This document shows, piece after piece, positions 19,595 through 29,323 of a stretch of DNA of 64,000 bases (the stretch's first letter is position 1; every line of letters begins with the position of its first letter). A program made the position numbers and the translations under genes. The notes below the pieces were generated by a model that saw nothing but the letters and a program-made list of their open reading frames with translations, made no database searches and had not been told where the DNA came from. The DNA comes from Jiangellales bacterium (GTDB lineage Bacteria; Actinomycetota; Actinomycetes; Jiangellales; Jiangellaceae): the NCBI GenBank assembly GCA_030447955.1, contig JAUJNY010000001.1, forward strand, positions 961,268 through 1,025,267, written 5' to 3'.

Positions 19595-22351
19595 TCAGGA
19601 CTCCCCGCCGGCCTCCGCGGCCGTCGTTGCCGTGGGGTCGTCCAGCCGGTAGCGCTCGTGGGCCTCATGGACGACGTCCCACTTGACCTCTCCGCGCTGA
19701 GCGAGCTGGGTGAGCACCGCCACCGTGATCGACTGGGCGTCCACCCGGAAGTGGCGGCGCAGCGCCGCCCGGGTGTCGGACCTGCCGAACCCGTCCGTGC
19801 CCAGCGTCATGTAGTCGCCCGGCACCCACGGCGCGATCTGGTCGGGCACGGCCCGCATCCAGTCGCTGACGGCGACGACGGGGCCCGGCTGGTCGGCCAG
19901 GCGGCGCGTCAGGTACGGCTGGGGAGGCTCGGCTGCAGGGTCCATGAACGCCGCGGCGTCCACCTCCAACGCCTCTCGGCGCAGCTCGGTCCACGACGTC
20001 GCCGACCACACGTCCGCCCCGACCGACCACTCCTGTGCCAGCAGCCGCTGCGCCTCCAGCGCCCAGAGCACGGCCGGCCCAGAGGCCAGCACCTGCGCCC
20101 GGGGCGCCTCCTCGGGCACCAACGCGCCCGCCGTGGCGTACTTGTAAAGGCCCCGCAGCAGGCCCTCAACGTCGAGGTCCGCGGGCTCGGCCGGCTGGAC
20201 GTACGGCTCGTTGTAGACGGTGAGGTAGTAAAAGACGTCCTCCGAGCCCTCCCCGTACATGCGCCGCAGGCCGTCCCGGACGATGTGCCCGATCTCGAAG
20301 GCGAACGCCGGGTCGTACGACACGCATGCGGGGTTGGTCGAGGCCAGCAGCAGCGAGTGCCCGTCCTCGTGCTGCAGGCCCTCACCGTTGAGCGTGGTGC
20401 GCCCCGCGGTGGCGCCAAGCAGGAAGCCGCGGGTCAGCTGGTCGGCGGCCGCCCACAGGCTGTCGCCGGTGCGCTGGAAGCCGAACATCGAGTAGAAGAT
20501 GTAGACCGGCACCATGGGAACGCCATGCGTGGCGTACGACGTCCCGGCCGCGGTCCACGACGCCACCGAACCGGCCTCGTTGATCCCCTCGTGCAGGATT
20601 TGTCCGCTGGTGGACTCGCGGTAGGAGAGCAGCTGCTCGCGGTCGACGGCCGCGTAGTTCTGTCCGTGCGATGAGTAGATCTTCATGGTCGGGAACAGCG
20701 AGTCCATCCCGAACGTGCGCGCCTCGTCGGGGATGATCGGCACGATCCGCCAGCCAAAGTCCTCGATCTTGGAAAGATCCTTCAGCAGCCGGACGAACGC
20801 CATCGTGGTCGCCACGGGCTGCTTGCCCGACCCGCGGTGCACCACCGAGTAGACCGCGTCGCCGGGCAGCTTGATCGGCTTGGCGGTGCCGCGCCGCTCG
20901 GGCACCGGGCCGCCGAGGGCGCGCCGGCGCTCCATGAGGTACGCGAGCTCGTCCGAACCCTCGCCCGGGTGGTAGTAGGGGGGCAGCGTGGCGTCCAGCT
21001 GGTCGTCCTCGATGGGGATGAAGAGCCGGTCGCGGAAGGTCCGCAGGTCCTCCAGCGTCAGCTTCTTCATCTGATGGGTGGCGTTGCGCGCCTCGAAGTG
21101 CGAGCCGAGCGTCCAGCCCTTGATGGTCTTGGCGAGGATGACGGTCGGCTGCCCCGTGTGGTTGACCGCGGCGGCGTACGCCGCGTACAGCTTGCGGTAG
21201 TCGTGGCCGCCGCGCTTGAGCGCCCAGATCTCGTCGTCGGAGAGGTGCTCGACCATCTTGCGGGTGCGCGCGTCCCGGCCGAAGAAGTGCTCCCGTACGT
21301 AGGCTCCCGACTCAGCCTTGTAGGTCTGGTAGTCCCCGTCCGGGGTGACGTTCATCAAATTGACGAGGGCGCCGTCGGTGTCGGCGGCAAGCAGCGGGTC
21401 CCACTCCCGGCCCCAGATCACCTTGATGACGTTCCAGCCGGCACCGCGGAAGTACGCCTCCAGCTCCTGGATGATCTTGCCGTTGCCGCGGACGGGTCCG
21501 TCAAGGCGCTGCAGGTTGCAGTTGACGACGAAGGTGAGGTTGTCCAGCTCCTCGCGGGCTGCCGCGCCGATCGAGCCGAGCGACTCCGGCTCGTCCATCT
21601 CCCCGTCACCGAGGAACGCCCAGACGTGCTGGGCGCTGGTGTCCTTGATGCCGCGGTGCTGCAGGTAGCGGTTGAAGCGGGCCTGGAAGATGGCGGCCAG
21701 CGGTCCCAACCCCATCGACACGGTGGGGAACTCCCACAGGTCCGGCATCAGCCGCGGGTGCGGGTACGACGGGAGCCCGGCCGGGGCACCGTCGACCCGG
21801 TGCGAGAGCTCCTGGCGGAACCCGTCGAGCTGGTCCTCAGAGAGCCGGCCCTCGAGGTGGGCGCGGGCGTAGATGCCGGGGGAGGCGTGCCCCTGGATGA
21901 AGATCTGGTCCCCGCCGCCGGGGGCGTCCTTGCCCTTGAAAAAGTGGTTGAAGCCGACCTCGTACAGGCTTGCGCTGGAGGCGTAGGTCGAGATGTGGCC
22001 CCCAACGCCGACGCCCGGGCGCTGGGCTCGGTGGACCATGATCGCGGCGTTCCACCTGATGTACGCGCGGATCCGCCGCTCCACGTGCTCGTCACCGGGG
22101 AACCACGGCTCCGCCTCGGGCGGGATCGTGTTGATGTAGTCGGTGCTGCGCAGGCTCGGCACCCCGACCTGGTTCTCCCGCGCCCGCTGCAGCATGGCAA
22201 GCATCAGGTAGCGCGCCCGGTTGCGCCCGCCGTGCTCGACGACCGCGTCGAGCGACTCCAGCCACTCGCGGGTCTCGTCGGGGTCCGTGTCCGGCAGCTG
22301 GCTGGGCAGGCCGTCACTGATGATCCGCGGGCGCTCGCTCGCTGTGGTCAC
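19595..22351 (-). CDS. aceE: Pyruvate dehydrogenase E1 component (homodimeric)
   Basis: 918 residues, full length. It decarboxylates pyruvate with thiamine diphosphate and feeds acetyl groups to the E2 subunit. The ThDP motif [10 protein letters not shown] and [21 protein letters not shown] are intact, as are [20 protein letters not shown] near the N-terminus and the transketolase-like C-terminal half. The start is GTG at 22351. Placed beside DUF3052 and peroxiredoxin genes in opposite orientation, as in other actinobacteria. Confidence 0.97.
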   Translation of the reverse strand: MTTASERPRIISDGLPSQLPDTDPDETREWLESLDAVVEHGGRNRARYLMLAMLQRARENQVGVPSLRSTDYINTIPPEAEPWFPGDEHVERRIRAYIRWNAAIMVHRAQRPGVGVGGHISTYASSASLYEVGFNHFFKGKDAPGGGDQIFIQGHASPGIYARAHLEGRLSEDQLDGFRQELSHRVDGAPAGLPSYPHPRLMPDLWEFPTVSMGLGPLAAIFQARFNRYLQHRGIKDTSAQHVWAFLGDGEMDEPESLGSIGAAAREELDNLTFVVNCNLQRLDGPVRGNGKIIQELEAYFRGAGWNVIKVIWGREWDPLLAADTDGALVNLMNVTPDGDYQTYKAESGAYVREHFFGRDARTRKMVEHLSDDEIWALKRGGHDYRKLYAAYAAAVNHTGQPTVILAKTIKGWTLGSHFEARNATHQMKKLTLEDLRTFRDRLFIPIEDDQLDATLPPYYHPGEGSDELAYLMERRRALGGPVPERRGTAKPIKLPGDAVYSVVHRGSGKQPVATTMAFVRLLKDLSKIEDFGWRIVPIIPDEARTFGMDSLFPTMKIYSSHGQNYAAVDREQLLSYRESTSGQILHEGINEAGSVASWTAAGTSYATHGVPMVPVYIFYSMFGFQRTGDSLWAAADQLTRGFLLGATAGRTTLNGEGLQHEDGHSLLLASTNPACVSYDPAFAFEIGHIVRDGLRRMYGEGSEDVFYYLTVYNEPYVQPAEPADLDVEGLLRGLYKYATAGALVPEEAPRAQVLASGPAVLWALEAQRLLAQEWSVGADVWSATSWTELRREALEVDAAAFMDPAAEPPQPYLTRRLADQPGPVVAVSDWMRAVPDQIAPWVPGDYMTLGTDGFGRSDTRAALRRHFRVDAQSITVAVLTQLAQRGEVKWDVVHEAHERYRLDDPTATTAAEAGGES

Positions 22352-22526
22352 GGCGGGTCCTCGCTCCCCGTTCAGGCCGGTACGACGCGTCCATCCTCGC
22401 GCATTGGGGCGGTCGCCGTCGGGCCCGGCCGCTGCCGGTACTTGCGCAGGCTGGCCCGGGCGGGTGGACTACCGGCCAGCACCCGGGGTCGCAGACACCC
22501 GGGACGACCACGGGAGGGACACCACG

Positions 22527-22961
22527 GTGAGCGCGACCGCGGGCTCCGCGGGGCTTGGGCCGGCACAACGGCTGGGGCTGCAACCGGGCCAGACGGTGCA
22601 GGAGCTGGGCTGGGACGAGGACTGCGACGACGGGTTGCGTGCGGCGATCGAGGAGCTCACCGGCCACGAGCTGGTCGGCGACGACTACCACGAGGTCGTC
22701 GACGCCGTCCTGCTGTGGTGGCGCGAGGCGGACGGCGACCTGGTCGACTCCCTGGTCGACGCGCTCACCGACCTCGCCGACGGCGGCGTCGTCTGGGTCC
22801 TCACCCCCAAAGTCGGCCGGGACGGCTACGTCGACGCCAGCGAGATCGCCGAAGCCGCGCCCACCGCCGGGCTGTCGAGGACGTCGAGCGTCTCAGCTGC
22901 GGCGGACTGGTCCGGCACCAAGCTGGTCGCCCCCAAGACCGCGCGGGCGGGCCGACGATGA
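22527..22961 (+). CDS. DUF3052 family protein
   Basis: 144-residue acidic protein of the actinobacterial DUF3052 family (conserved AQRLGLQPGQTVQELGWDED and GVVWVLTPK). The function is unknown. GTG 22527 follows a GGGAGGG ribosome site. It is divergent from aceE and overlaps the peroxiredoxin start by 4 bases (ATGA), suggesting coupled translation. Confidence 0.85.
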   Translation: MSATAGSAGLGPAQRLGLQPGQTVQELGWDEDCDDGLRAAIEELTGHELVGDDYHEVVDAVLLWWREADGDLVDSLVDALTDLADGGVVWVLTPKVGRDGYVDASEIAEAAPTAGLSRTSSVSAAADWSGTKLVAPKTARAGRR

Positions 22962-23449
22962 GCCCGGCGAAGAGGCCGCAGCCGGGCGGGCCGCACAACG
23001 GGGTCGCGGCTCTCGAGTTCACGCTGCCCGATCACCACGGGCGTCAGGTGAGCCTCTCCGACTTCCGTGGGCGAGTCGTGGTCCTGGTGTTCTACCCGTA
23101 CGCGTTCACCAGCACCTGCACCGGCGAGCTGCGCGCCATCCAGGACACGCTGCCCACCCTCCAGAACGATGATGTCCAGGTGCTCGGGGTGAGCTGCGAC
23201 TCAATGTTCGCGCTGCGCGTCTTCGCGGATCAGCAGCGGCTGGACTACCCGCTGCTCTCCGACTTCTGGCCGCACGGCGAGGTGGCCCGCGCCTATGGCG
23301 TCTTCGACGAGGAGCGCGGTGTCGCGGTGCGGGGCACCTTCGTCGTCGACCGCGCCGGAGTGCTGCGCTGGCAGCTGGTCAACGCGATACCGGACGGGCG
23401 CGACACCGCTGATTACGAGCGCGTCGTCGAGCAGATCGTGGCGGCCTGA
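22958..23449 (+). CDS. Peroxiredoxin, AhpE-like
   Basis: 163 residues with a thioredoxin fold. The peroxidatic cysteine lies in FYPYAFTSTCTGEL, matching the AhpE-type T-x-x-C motif, and a later cysteine sits in GVSCDSM. It reduces peroxides in the cytoplasm; the reducing partner is not known. It forms an operon with the DUF3052 gene and ends 63 bases before tRNA-Val. Confidence 0.9.
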   Translation: MSPAKRPQPGGPHNGVAALEFTLPDHHGRQVSLSDFRGRVVVLVFYPYAFTSTCTGELRAIQDTLPTLQNDDVQVLGVSCDSMFALRVFADQQRLDYPLLSDFWPHGEVARAYGVFDEERGVAVRGTFVVDRAGVLRWQLVNAIPDGRDTADYERVVEQIVAA

Positions 23450-23512
23450 GAGGACGGGGTACCGCTGCTCGGTAACCTGGCGCGCGGACCGTCCCCCTTC
23501 GCGGCGGTGGCG

Positions 23513-23587
23513 GGGCGCATAGCTCAGCGGTAGAGCACCTGTCTTACAAACAGGGGGTCACAGGTTCGATCCCTGTTGCGCCCACCA
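23513..23587 (+). tRNA. tRNA-Val (anticodon TAC)
   Basis: Complete cloverleaf: acceptor stem 23513-23519 with 23577-23583, anticodon loop CTTACAA with TAC at 23545-23547 in a 5-bp stem, T-arm with TTCGATC loop, discriminator A at 23584 and an encoded CCA at 23585-23587. Its 3' part is the attachment site of the adjacent integrative element, which restores the tRNA end on integration. Confidence 0.97.
23543..23585 (+). repeat. Left attachment site (within tRNA-Val)
   Basis: 43 bp covering anticodon loop to the first base of CCA, identical to 33365-33407. The base before each copy differs (T at 23542, C at 33364), which fixes the left edge. Confidence 0.95.
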
Positions 23588-23662
23588 TTTCAGCTTGACC
23601 TGCGGAAACACGCGTCCTGCGCTGCGCGTCGCGGCGAGCATAGCGCACAGCGACCCCATAAC

Positions 23663-24568
23663 ATGTCGTCCATGGCGACCGCGCTGGACACGTTGCTCGC
23701 CTCCTTCCTGGTCGAGCTGCGCGTGCAGAACCGCTCCCCGCGCACGCTGCAGGTGTACGGCGAGGCCGTGCGCCAGCTCGACGTGTGGCTGCGCGAACAG
23801 GGCCGCCCCACCGATCCAGCCGGGATCACTCGTGCCGACTGCCGGGGCTTCCTCGGCCACCTCATGGACACCCGCTCGGCGGGGACCGCTCGCAACAGGT
23901 ACACCTCGCTGCGCCAGTTCTTCGCCTTCCTCGTCCGCGAGGAGGAGATCGCCCGCTCGCCGATGGACAACATCGGCCCGCCCGAGGTTCCGGCGACGCA
24001 GGTGCGCGTGCTGTCCGAGACGGAGCTGAAGGCCCTGCTCGACACCTGCAAGGGCCGCGACTTCGTATCCCGGCGCGACACCGCGATCTTGCGGCTGCTC
24101 ATCGACACCGGCATGCGCCGCGGGGAGCTGGCCGGGCTGCGGGTGGTCGACATCGACCTGCGCGACATGGTGGCCCTGGTGGTGGGCAAGGGTCGCCGGC
24201 CGCGTGACTGCCCCTTCGGGCCGCGCACCGCGCAGGCGCTCGACCGCTACCTGCGCGAGCGTGCCCGGCACGCGTTCGGCTCCGCGGAGCAGCTGTGGCT
24301 AGGCGAGAAGGGCAAGCGCCCGCTGACCTCCGACGGCATCAAGCAGATGCTCGGACGGCGCGGCGACCTCGTCGGCGTGCACGTCCACGCGCACATGTTC
24401 CGGCACACGATGGCCGCCAGGTGGCTCGCCGAGGGCGGGGGAGAGGGCGACTTGATGCGCCTCGCGGGCTGGCGCTCGCGGCAGATGCTGGACCGCTACG
24501 GCGCCTTCACGGCCGACGAGCGCGCGAAGGATGCTCATCGCCGGCTCGGGCTGGGGGATCGGCTGTGA
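23663..24568 (+). CDS. Tyrosine recombinase/integrase
   Basis: 301 residues, XerC/D-like. An N-terminal SAM-like core-binding domain (residues about 8-105) precedes the catalytic domain. Active-site residues: Arg152 in TGMRRGEL, Lys176 in [10 protein letters not shown]-x-x-R as His244-Arg247 in HAHMFRHTM, Trp270 and the nucleophile Tyr279 in MLDRYGAF. It lies immediately inside the attachment site in the tRNA, the usual place for the enzyme that inserts the element. An ATG at 23672 is an alternative start. Confidence 0.93.
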   Translation: MSSMATALDTLLASFLVELRVQNRSPRTLQVYGEAVRQLDVWLREQGRPTDPAGITRADCRGFLGHLMDTRSAGTARNRYTSLRQFFAFLVREEEIARSPMDNIGPPEVPATQVRVLSETELKALLDTCKGRDFVSRRDTAILRLLIDTGMRRGELAGLRVVDIDLRDMVALVVGKGRRPRDCPFGPRTAQALDRYLRERARHAFGSAEQLWLGEKGKRPLTSDGIKQMLGRRGDLVGVHVHAHMFRHTMAARWLAEGGGEGDLMRLAGWRSRQMLDRYGAFTADERAKDAHRRLGLGDRL

Positions 24569-24741
24569 CCGCTGCCAGAGCCCGCACGGTGCGCTGCCCG
24601 TCACCCGGTCATCTGCTGGCGACCATCGACCGCATTGATGCCGGCTGGACCCGGCCGGACATGCTGCTGCGCTACACCCAGGCCCGGGCCGGCGAACGCG
24701 CGGCCGAGGAAGCGCGCCGACTGAATCTGGGGGACGTGTGA
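24565..24741 (+). CDS. Short protein resembling an integrase C-terminal tail
   Basis: 58 codons starting at GTG 24565, overlapping the integrase stop by 4 bases. The end, [28 protein letters not shown], parallels the last part of the upstream integrase (QMLDRYGAF...AHRRLGLGD) including the Tyr box, so it looks like the leftover tail of a second recombinase rather than an independent enzyme. It could still be translated because it is coupled on both sides (GTGA overlaps). Confidence 0.5.
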   Translation: MTAARARTVRCPSPGHLLATIDRIDAGWTRPDMLLRYTQARAGERAAEEARRLNLGDV

Positions 24742-25280
24742 CTGCCCCCCGTTTCCGCCCGACCGCAGCGCTGCGGCGGCACCTCGACCCGCTGGCGGAC
24801 CTCGCCGCACGCCTAAACGACCCGCTCCGCGGACTACGTGAGCGGATGTCCACCGATGCGTCGTCGGCTGCCGAGGCGGCTCGTCGCCTCGAACAGATGC
24901 CCAGGGCGCGCCGCCGCAAGGCCGCCATGTTGACCCTGGTCTGTGGTTCGTGTCAGGTCGCGCCGCTGGTGGTCTACCGGGTCGACAGGCGCCTGCTGGT
25001 GTGGACCCGAGGCGAGGGCGACAACCGGAAGCCGACCATGTTCCGGTTGCATCCCGATGGGCGGCGTACGCCGATTCCGGAGCCCGGCTTCCACCCGCTC
25101 CCCGCGTGTTGGCTGGACACGGTGACGGCTCAGTTGGGGGTGGAATGCCAGTGCCGCTGCCGTCGGTGGTCGATGAAGGGGAGCGCGCTCACGGCGGCGT
25201 GCACGGGCGTACCGACGACGCGTCGATTGCCCCTCGGGTCTGATCAGCGGTGTACGGTGGACAGGTCCGACACCGCCTGA
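24738..25280 (+). CDS. Hypothetical element protein with cysteine pairs
   Basis: 180 residues, unknown family. Contains CGSC near residue 70 and CQCRC near residue 140, which could bind zinc, and a very basic N-terminal half (RARRRKAAML). It starts at GTG 24738, overlapping the preceding gene's stop by 4 bases. Possibly DNA-binding, but this is only inference. Confidence 0.6.
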   Translation: MTAPRFRPTAALRRHLDPLADLAARLNDPLRGLRERMSTDASSAAEAARRLEQMPRARRRKAAMLTLVCGSCQVAPLVVYRVDRRLLVWTRGEGDNRKPTMFRLHPDGRRTPIPEPGFHPLPACWLDTVTAQLGVECQCRCRRWSMKGSALTAACTGVPTTRRLPLGSDQRCTVDRSDTA

Positions 25281-25340
25281 GCGCTGAGCGCCGGCCCCGG
25301 AGACAGGCACCGGGATGACACCGAAGAGGTGTTGTCCGTC

Positions 25341-25673
25341 GTGCCCACAAGTTTCGCTGAACGTTCTCTCGCCGGAAGTCTCGCGGCCCATGAGTCGTGG
25401 GCCAACACCCCCGACAGGGCGGCCCGTACCGCGCCGGCTCGTGCGGCGCTGCTCGCTCGGTTCGAGCGCGAGGTCGACCCTGACAACCTGCTCGAGCCGG
25501 CCGAGCGTGGCCGGCGGGCCGAGCACAAGCGCAAGGCGTACTTCCAGCGGCTAGCACTGCGCTCGGCTCAGTCCCGGCGCAAGTCCCGCGAGGCTCGGCA
25601 GCTCGCTGACGACCTCGACCGCATCGCCGAGTCGGCAGACGCCGACCTGGCCAACCCGGACGCCGCCGCGTGA
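25341..25673 (+). CDS. Small conserved actinobacterial mobile-element protein
   Basis: 110 residues, highly charged and helical. The pattern SFAERSLAGSLAAHESWAN...RTAPARAALLARFEREVDP...KAYFQRLALRSA is one I know from many actinobacterial prophages and integrative elements; its function is unknown. The start is taken at GTG 25341; GTG 25329 is possible. Confidence 0.7.
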   Translation: MPTSFAERSLAGSLAAHESWANTPDRAARTAPARAALLARFEREVDPDNLLEPAERGRRAEHKRKAYFQRLALRSAQSRRKSREARQLADDLDRIAESADADLANPDAAA

Positions 25674-26101
25674 GGGCGCGAAGAAGCCCGGCCACCGGGG
25701 CGGTGGGCCGGGCTTCTGAGGTCAGCGGGCAGCAAGACCTGTTGAGCATCCTGCCAGACGCCGCCGACAAGAACGGTCAGGCCACGCGCGGCGTGACGAC
25801 GGCAGCCGAGCGTCGTGACCGTTTCTGGTGGGACGGCGCCATGCGCGCGGTCGAGACGATGGCCGCGACGGGGCGCCAGTTCAGTGCCTACGACGTCGCC
25901 GAAGCGTTCGGCCTACCCGACCCCGACCACCCGAACCGCTGGGGTGCGCTGCTGTCCTGCGCGGCCCGCGCCGAGGTAGTGGAGTGCGTCGGTGCGGCGC
26001 CGTCCCGCCGGCCTTCGGTCGAGGGCTCGCTCGCCCGGGTCTGGCGGGGCACCGCCGCCTTTCGCGCCAGTCGCGGGTCTGTCGGGGGTGGCGCCCGATG
26101 A
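25670..26101 (+). CDS. Hypothetical element protein, likely winged-helix
   Basis: Up to 143 residues; the conserved part is about residues 38-130 (WWDGAMRAVETMAATGRQFSAYDVAEAFGL...WGALLSCAARAEVV). This layout, a helical segment followed by SAYDVAEAFGL and a short beta wing ending VWRGT, is common in mobile-element proteins and suggests a DNA-binding winged helix. GTG 25670 overlaps the upstream stop, but the hairpin at 25682-25717 makes GTG 25703 or TTG 25742 plausible starts. Confidence 0.6.
   Translation: MRARRSPATGAVGRASEVSGQQDLLSILPDAADKNGQATRGVTTAAERRDRFWWDGAMRAVETMAATGRQFSAYDVAEAFGLPDPDHPNRWGALLSCAARAEVVECVGAAPSRRPSVEGSLARVWRGTAAFRASRGSVGGGAR
25682..25717. terminator. Long GC hairpin between small element genes
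   Basis: Bases 25682-25697 pair with 25701-25717 (16 bp, one bulged G, 3-base loop). It falls across the annotated start of the next gene, which suggests either a terminator with the real start downstream, or a translational control hairpin. Confidence 0.5.
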
Positions 26102-26358
26102 TCGGCGGCGCCGTACTCATCGACCTGCGCGACATCGATCCCAAGGTCGCTTATCGGCGCCTCGGCCAGCTCGGCGTCACCCCGACCGGCGCCCGGCTGG
26201 TGCTCGTCGTTGGACCGCTCGTACCCAACCTGCGCGTGGTCGACCTGCTCCGTGAACACACTGCCCGACTCGACGTCGACGTGTGGGGCACCGCCGATGC
26301 GGTGCCCCAGTGGATCGTGGCGCTGCGGACCGGGGACGTCGCCGGGGTGCTGTTGTGA
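26098..26358 (+). CDS. Small hypothetical element protein
   Basis: 86 residues, no recognised family; alternating hydrophobic strands (GARLVLVVGPLVPNLRVVDLL) suggest a small alpha/beta fold. ATGA overlap with the gene before and GTGA overlap with the DUF3631 gene after, so it is part of the translationally coupled series. Confidence 0.55.
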   Translation: MIGGAVLIDLRDIDPKVAYRRLGQLGVTPTGARLVLVVGPLVPNLRVVDLLREHTARLDVDVWGTADAVPQWIVALRTGDVAGVLL

Positions 26359-27738
26359 CCGGGACCGGCACCGAGTTGCTGGACGAGCTGCACGCGGCGT
26401 TTCTCCGCTACGTGGTGCTGCCTTCTGCGGAGGCCGCGGATGCGGTGACGTTGTGGATCGCCGCGACGCACGGGCAGCCGGCGTGGCAGCACGCGCCGCG
26501 GCTGGGTGTGCAGTCGCCGGAGAAGCGGTGCGGGAAGTCGCGGCTGCTCGACGTGGTGGAGGCCACCTGTCACGCGCCGCTGATCACGGTGAACGCGACA
26601 CCCTCGGCGATCTTCCGGAGCATCGGTACGGATGACCCGCCGACTTTGTTGATTGACGAGGCGGATGCGATCTTCGGCACTAGGAAGGCCGCAGAGCAGC
26701 ACGAAGATTTGCGCGCGTTGGTCAACGCCGGGCACGGCCGGGGTCGCCCGGCGATCCGCTGCGTGGGGCCGAACCAGACCCCTACCGCGTTCGCCACGTT
26801 CGCGATGGTGGCGCTGGCCGGCATCGGTGACTGCCTGCCCGACACGGTGACGGACCGGGCGATCATGGTGAAGATGCGCCGCCGGGCCCCCGGCGAGCAC
26901 GTCGCGCAGTTCCGACACCGCCGCGATGCGCTGCCGCTGCACGGACTGCGTGAGCGGCTCGCCGCCTGGGTCCGCGGGGCACCTTGAGGAGTTGGAGCAG
27001 GCGGAGCCGGAGCTGCCATTGGAGGACCGCGCCGCCGACACCTGGGTCGCCCTCGCCGACCTCGCCGGGGGTAGCTGGCCGACCCGAGCACGGACTGCGG
27101 CGCTCGTCCTGTCGGGGGAGGCCGACGCCGCCGAGGTCGAGGCGTCGCTGGGCGTGCGGTTGCTCGCCGATGTGCGGGAGACGGTCCCCGAGGCGGTCAT
27201 CGCCTCCGAGGAGCTGGTGCGTCGATTGCGTGCACGGCCGGAGTCCCCGTGGGAGGCGTTCGAGTTGGATCAGCGCAGCCTGTCCCGCCGGCTGCGCCCC
27301 TACAGCGTGCGTCCCGACCGGGTCTATCTCTCCAACGGCAGGCAGGCCCGCGGCTACAAATTGGAGGACTTCACCGACGCCTTCGTCCGGTACCTGCGGC
27401 CGCTGAAAGACGGTGACCAGGACGAGGTGCCGCCCGGTGGTGCACCGTCACGACCCGTCACACCGTCAGACCCGCAGGTCAGCCCGGTGACGGATACCGA
27501 GCCTGTGACGGATACAAGCGTCACAGCCGGCCAGACCGTCACCGGGCTGACCAGGGCAGATGACGCTATGACGCGTCGTGACGCTACCTGCCAAGCGTGC
27601 GGAGGCCGGCTGGACCCCGCAGTCGCGGCCGGGGGTTTCCGCACGCACCCCGCCTGCGACCTGGCCGCCGCTGGTGACCTGACCTTGACCGAGTACGCCG
27701 ACCGCGTCGCCGAGCTGCGCCGGTTGGTGGCGTCATGA
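26355..27738 (+). pseudogene. DUF3631-type P-loop protein, split by +1 frameshift
   Basis: The first part (GTG 26355 to TGA 26987) holds an AAA-like core with EKRCGKSRLLD (GKS phosphate loop) and LLIDEADAIF (Walker B). The second part continues in the +1 frame with HLEELEQAEPELPLEDRAADTW, the DUF3631 domain, then a C-terminal CQACGG...HPAC motif. The span is 1384 bases, one more than a whole number of codons; dropping one G of GGGG near 26977 restores a 460-residue protein. Such proteins are thought to act in replication of actinobacterial elements. It could be an inactivated gene, a sequencing indel or a programmed +1 shift, since the stop context is CCT TGA after a GGGG run. Confidence 0.8.
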
Positions 27739-27760
27739 CCGACCCGAGGAGAACGGACCC

Positions 27761-27955
27761 GTGACCAAGTTGTCGATTCATCCCGCATACCCGACTCACC
27801 GCCGGCTGCGCGACGGCATCGCCGCCGCCCGAGTGGCGCTCGCCGACCATGACACCGCGCTCGCGCTGCTGGCGGACGGGCTGGACCGCGGGGCGCTGTC
27901 CGAGGCCGAGGCCGCGCAGATGCTCGCCGAGCTGGGGCTGGTGCCTAGGCCATGA
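27761..27955 (+). CDS. Small helical element protein
   Basis: 64 residues, almost entirely alpha-helical and rich in Ala/Leu/Asp. Starts at GTG 27761 after a GAGGAG ribosome site, the first strong one since the frameshifted gene. Unknown function. Overlaps the next gene by 4 bases. Confidence 0.55.
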   Translation: MTKLSIHPAYPTHRRLRDGIAAARVALADHDTALALLADGLDRGALSEAEAAQMLAELGLVPRP

Positions 27956-28125
27956 CCGCCGACGACCTCGGCACCTGCGCCTGGTGCCCGGCGTCTCTCA
28001 ACGGATGCCACGCTCGCCAGCGAGGTGGCGGTGGCCGCTGCTGCTGGCGGTGCACTCACGGCGCGACTGACCCGGCTGGCGGTGTCCAGGTCACCCGCCG
28101 GCCGACCCCGCGGGAGTCGCGGTGA
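27952..28125 (+). CDS. Tiny zinc-motif protein
   Basis: 57 residues with CAWC, C-H-A-R-Q and CCWRC clusters, consistent with a zinc-binding knuckle. ATGA overlap upstream and GTGA overlap downstream. Probably a small nucleic-acid- or protein-binding accessory factor; no family recognised. Confidence 0.5.
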   Translation: MTADDLGTCAWCPASLNGCHARQRGGGGRCCWRCTHGATDPAGGVQVTRRPTPRESR

Positions 28126-28253
28126 CCTACGTCTGCCCGGACTGCCTCGACGCCCCGGTGCCCTCGCCACGCCGCGGACGTGATGGCCGCTGCCCGGGCT
28201 GCCGTGCCCAGCTCGGCCGCCGTGGCCGGCGCAACCCGAAGGAGACCGCATGA
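28122..28253 (+). CDS. Tiny zinc-ribbon protein
   Basis: 43 residues with CPDC and CPGC pairs 21 residues apart, a classic zinc-ribbon spacing, and a basic C-terminus. Coupled to both neighbours by 4-base overlaps. Too short to assign a role. Confidence 0.5.
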   Translation: MTYVCPDCLDAPVPSPRRGRDGRCPGCRAQLGRRGRRNPKETA

Positions 28254-28474
28254 CCACCCCGATCGACCCGGAAATCGCCGACGCGGAGTGCACCTGTCAG
28301 AGCACGGCAGACCTGCTGCGTGCCGCCATCTCGGGAGCGGACAACCCGCCGCCCTGCCCGGCGCACCAGCCGCAGGCCGCGACCCAGCCCGCCCCTGTGG
28401 CGCTGAACGGGCCAGAGATCGAACGCATCGTCGCCGCCGGGTTCGCCAGCGGCACCACCACCGACAACCACTAG
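28250..28474 (+). CDS. Small hypothetical element protein
   Basis: 74 residues, acidic, with CTCQS and CPAHQ cysteines. ATGA overlap with the zinc-ribbon gene. No recognised domain. Confidence 0.5.
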   Translation: MTTPIDPEIADAECTCQSTADLLRAAISGADNPPPCPAHQPQAATQPAPVALNGPEIERIVAAGFASGTTTDNH

Positions 28475-28483
28475 GAGCCCGCT

Positions 28484-29323
28484 ATGCCAGAGCTGGTCTT
28501 CATCCAGTCCCTCGCCCACGACCTGCAGGCCCTCGGCCTCGACCTGCCCGAGCAGGCCCGCACCGCGCTCGACGTGCAGGCTGCCGCGCTCACCGCGGCC
28601 AGCGCCACCCCCACCGAGGACCTGAGAGCCGACGCCGAGGCCGGCACCCTCGACCCGGCCACCATCGGCGCCCGGGTGCGCGAGGCCGCGCTGGCGCTCA
28701 ACGCCCGGGCAGCCGCGCACGAGGTGGCACGTGAGCTGATCCACCCGCTGCAGAAGGTCGCCACCCGCGCCGTCATGGCGGACGCCGACCGCATCGTCAA
28801 GGCGATGCGCCCAGCCTTCGACACCGTCGCCGCCGGTATCGCCGAGGCCGCCGCCCGCTTCGACCCCGACACCAGCCCCGAGCGGGTCATCGCCACCGGA
28901 CCCGAGGCCACAGCCGCGTACCGCACCCTCGACCAGCACCGCGCCACCCTCGACCGAGTGCACGCCGTGCGCGCCACCCTGACCCGCTCCTACGGCTACG
29001 GCGCAACCGGCACCCCGGCTGCGGCCTGGTACGTCGCCACCTTCGTCGACTTCGCGCAGGTCGAGCGGGCACAGCGGCTGCTCGAGCAGGACGGTGGACC
29101 CGGCGGGCAGTGGCTGCGCCTGGCCTCCGCCGGCTACCGGCTGCGGCTCAACACCGCCACCGAGGCCGCCGCCGTGCTCGCCAAGGCCCACGGCGCGACG
29201 GACCGCGCGCAGCGCGCAGCGGAGCAGCGGAGCCTCGCAGAGCACCGCCGCCAGTACGCCGGCTACCTCGACGCGGTCACCGCCACCGTCGCCCACACCG
29301 ACGACGGACCGCAGGCCGCATGA
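28484..29323 (+). CDS. Hypothetical helical element protein
   Basis: 279 residues, mostly alanine-rich helices with likely coiled-coil character; no recognised family. The ATG at 28484 follows TAGGAG. It is the largest intact gene of the element after the recombinase and lies centrally in the coupled gene string, so it may be a structural or replication accessory protein; this is inference from position only. Confidence 0.6.
   Translation: MPELVFIQSLAHDLQALGLDLPEQARTALDVQAAALTAASATPTEDLRADAEAGTLDPATIGARVREAALALNARAAAHEVARELIHPLQKVATRAVMADADRIVKAMRPAFDTVAAGIAEAAARFDPDTSPERVIATGPEATAAYRTLDQHRATLDRVHAVRATLTRSYGYGATGTPAAAWYVATFVDFAQVERAQRLLEQDGGPGGQWLRLASAGYRLRLNTATEAAAVLAKAHGATDRAQRAAEQRSLAEHRRQYAGYLDAVTATVAHTDDGPQAA

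Noticed and set aside
20837..23449. 870-codon open frame on the plus strand
   Set aside because: It runs antisense through aceE; only its last 163 codons, the peroxiredoxin from 22958, are real.
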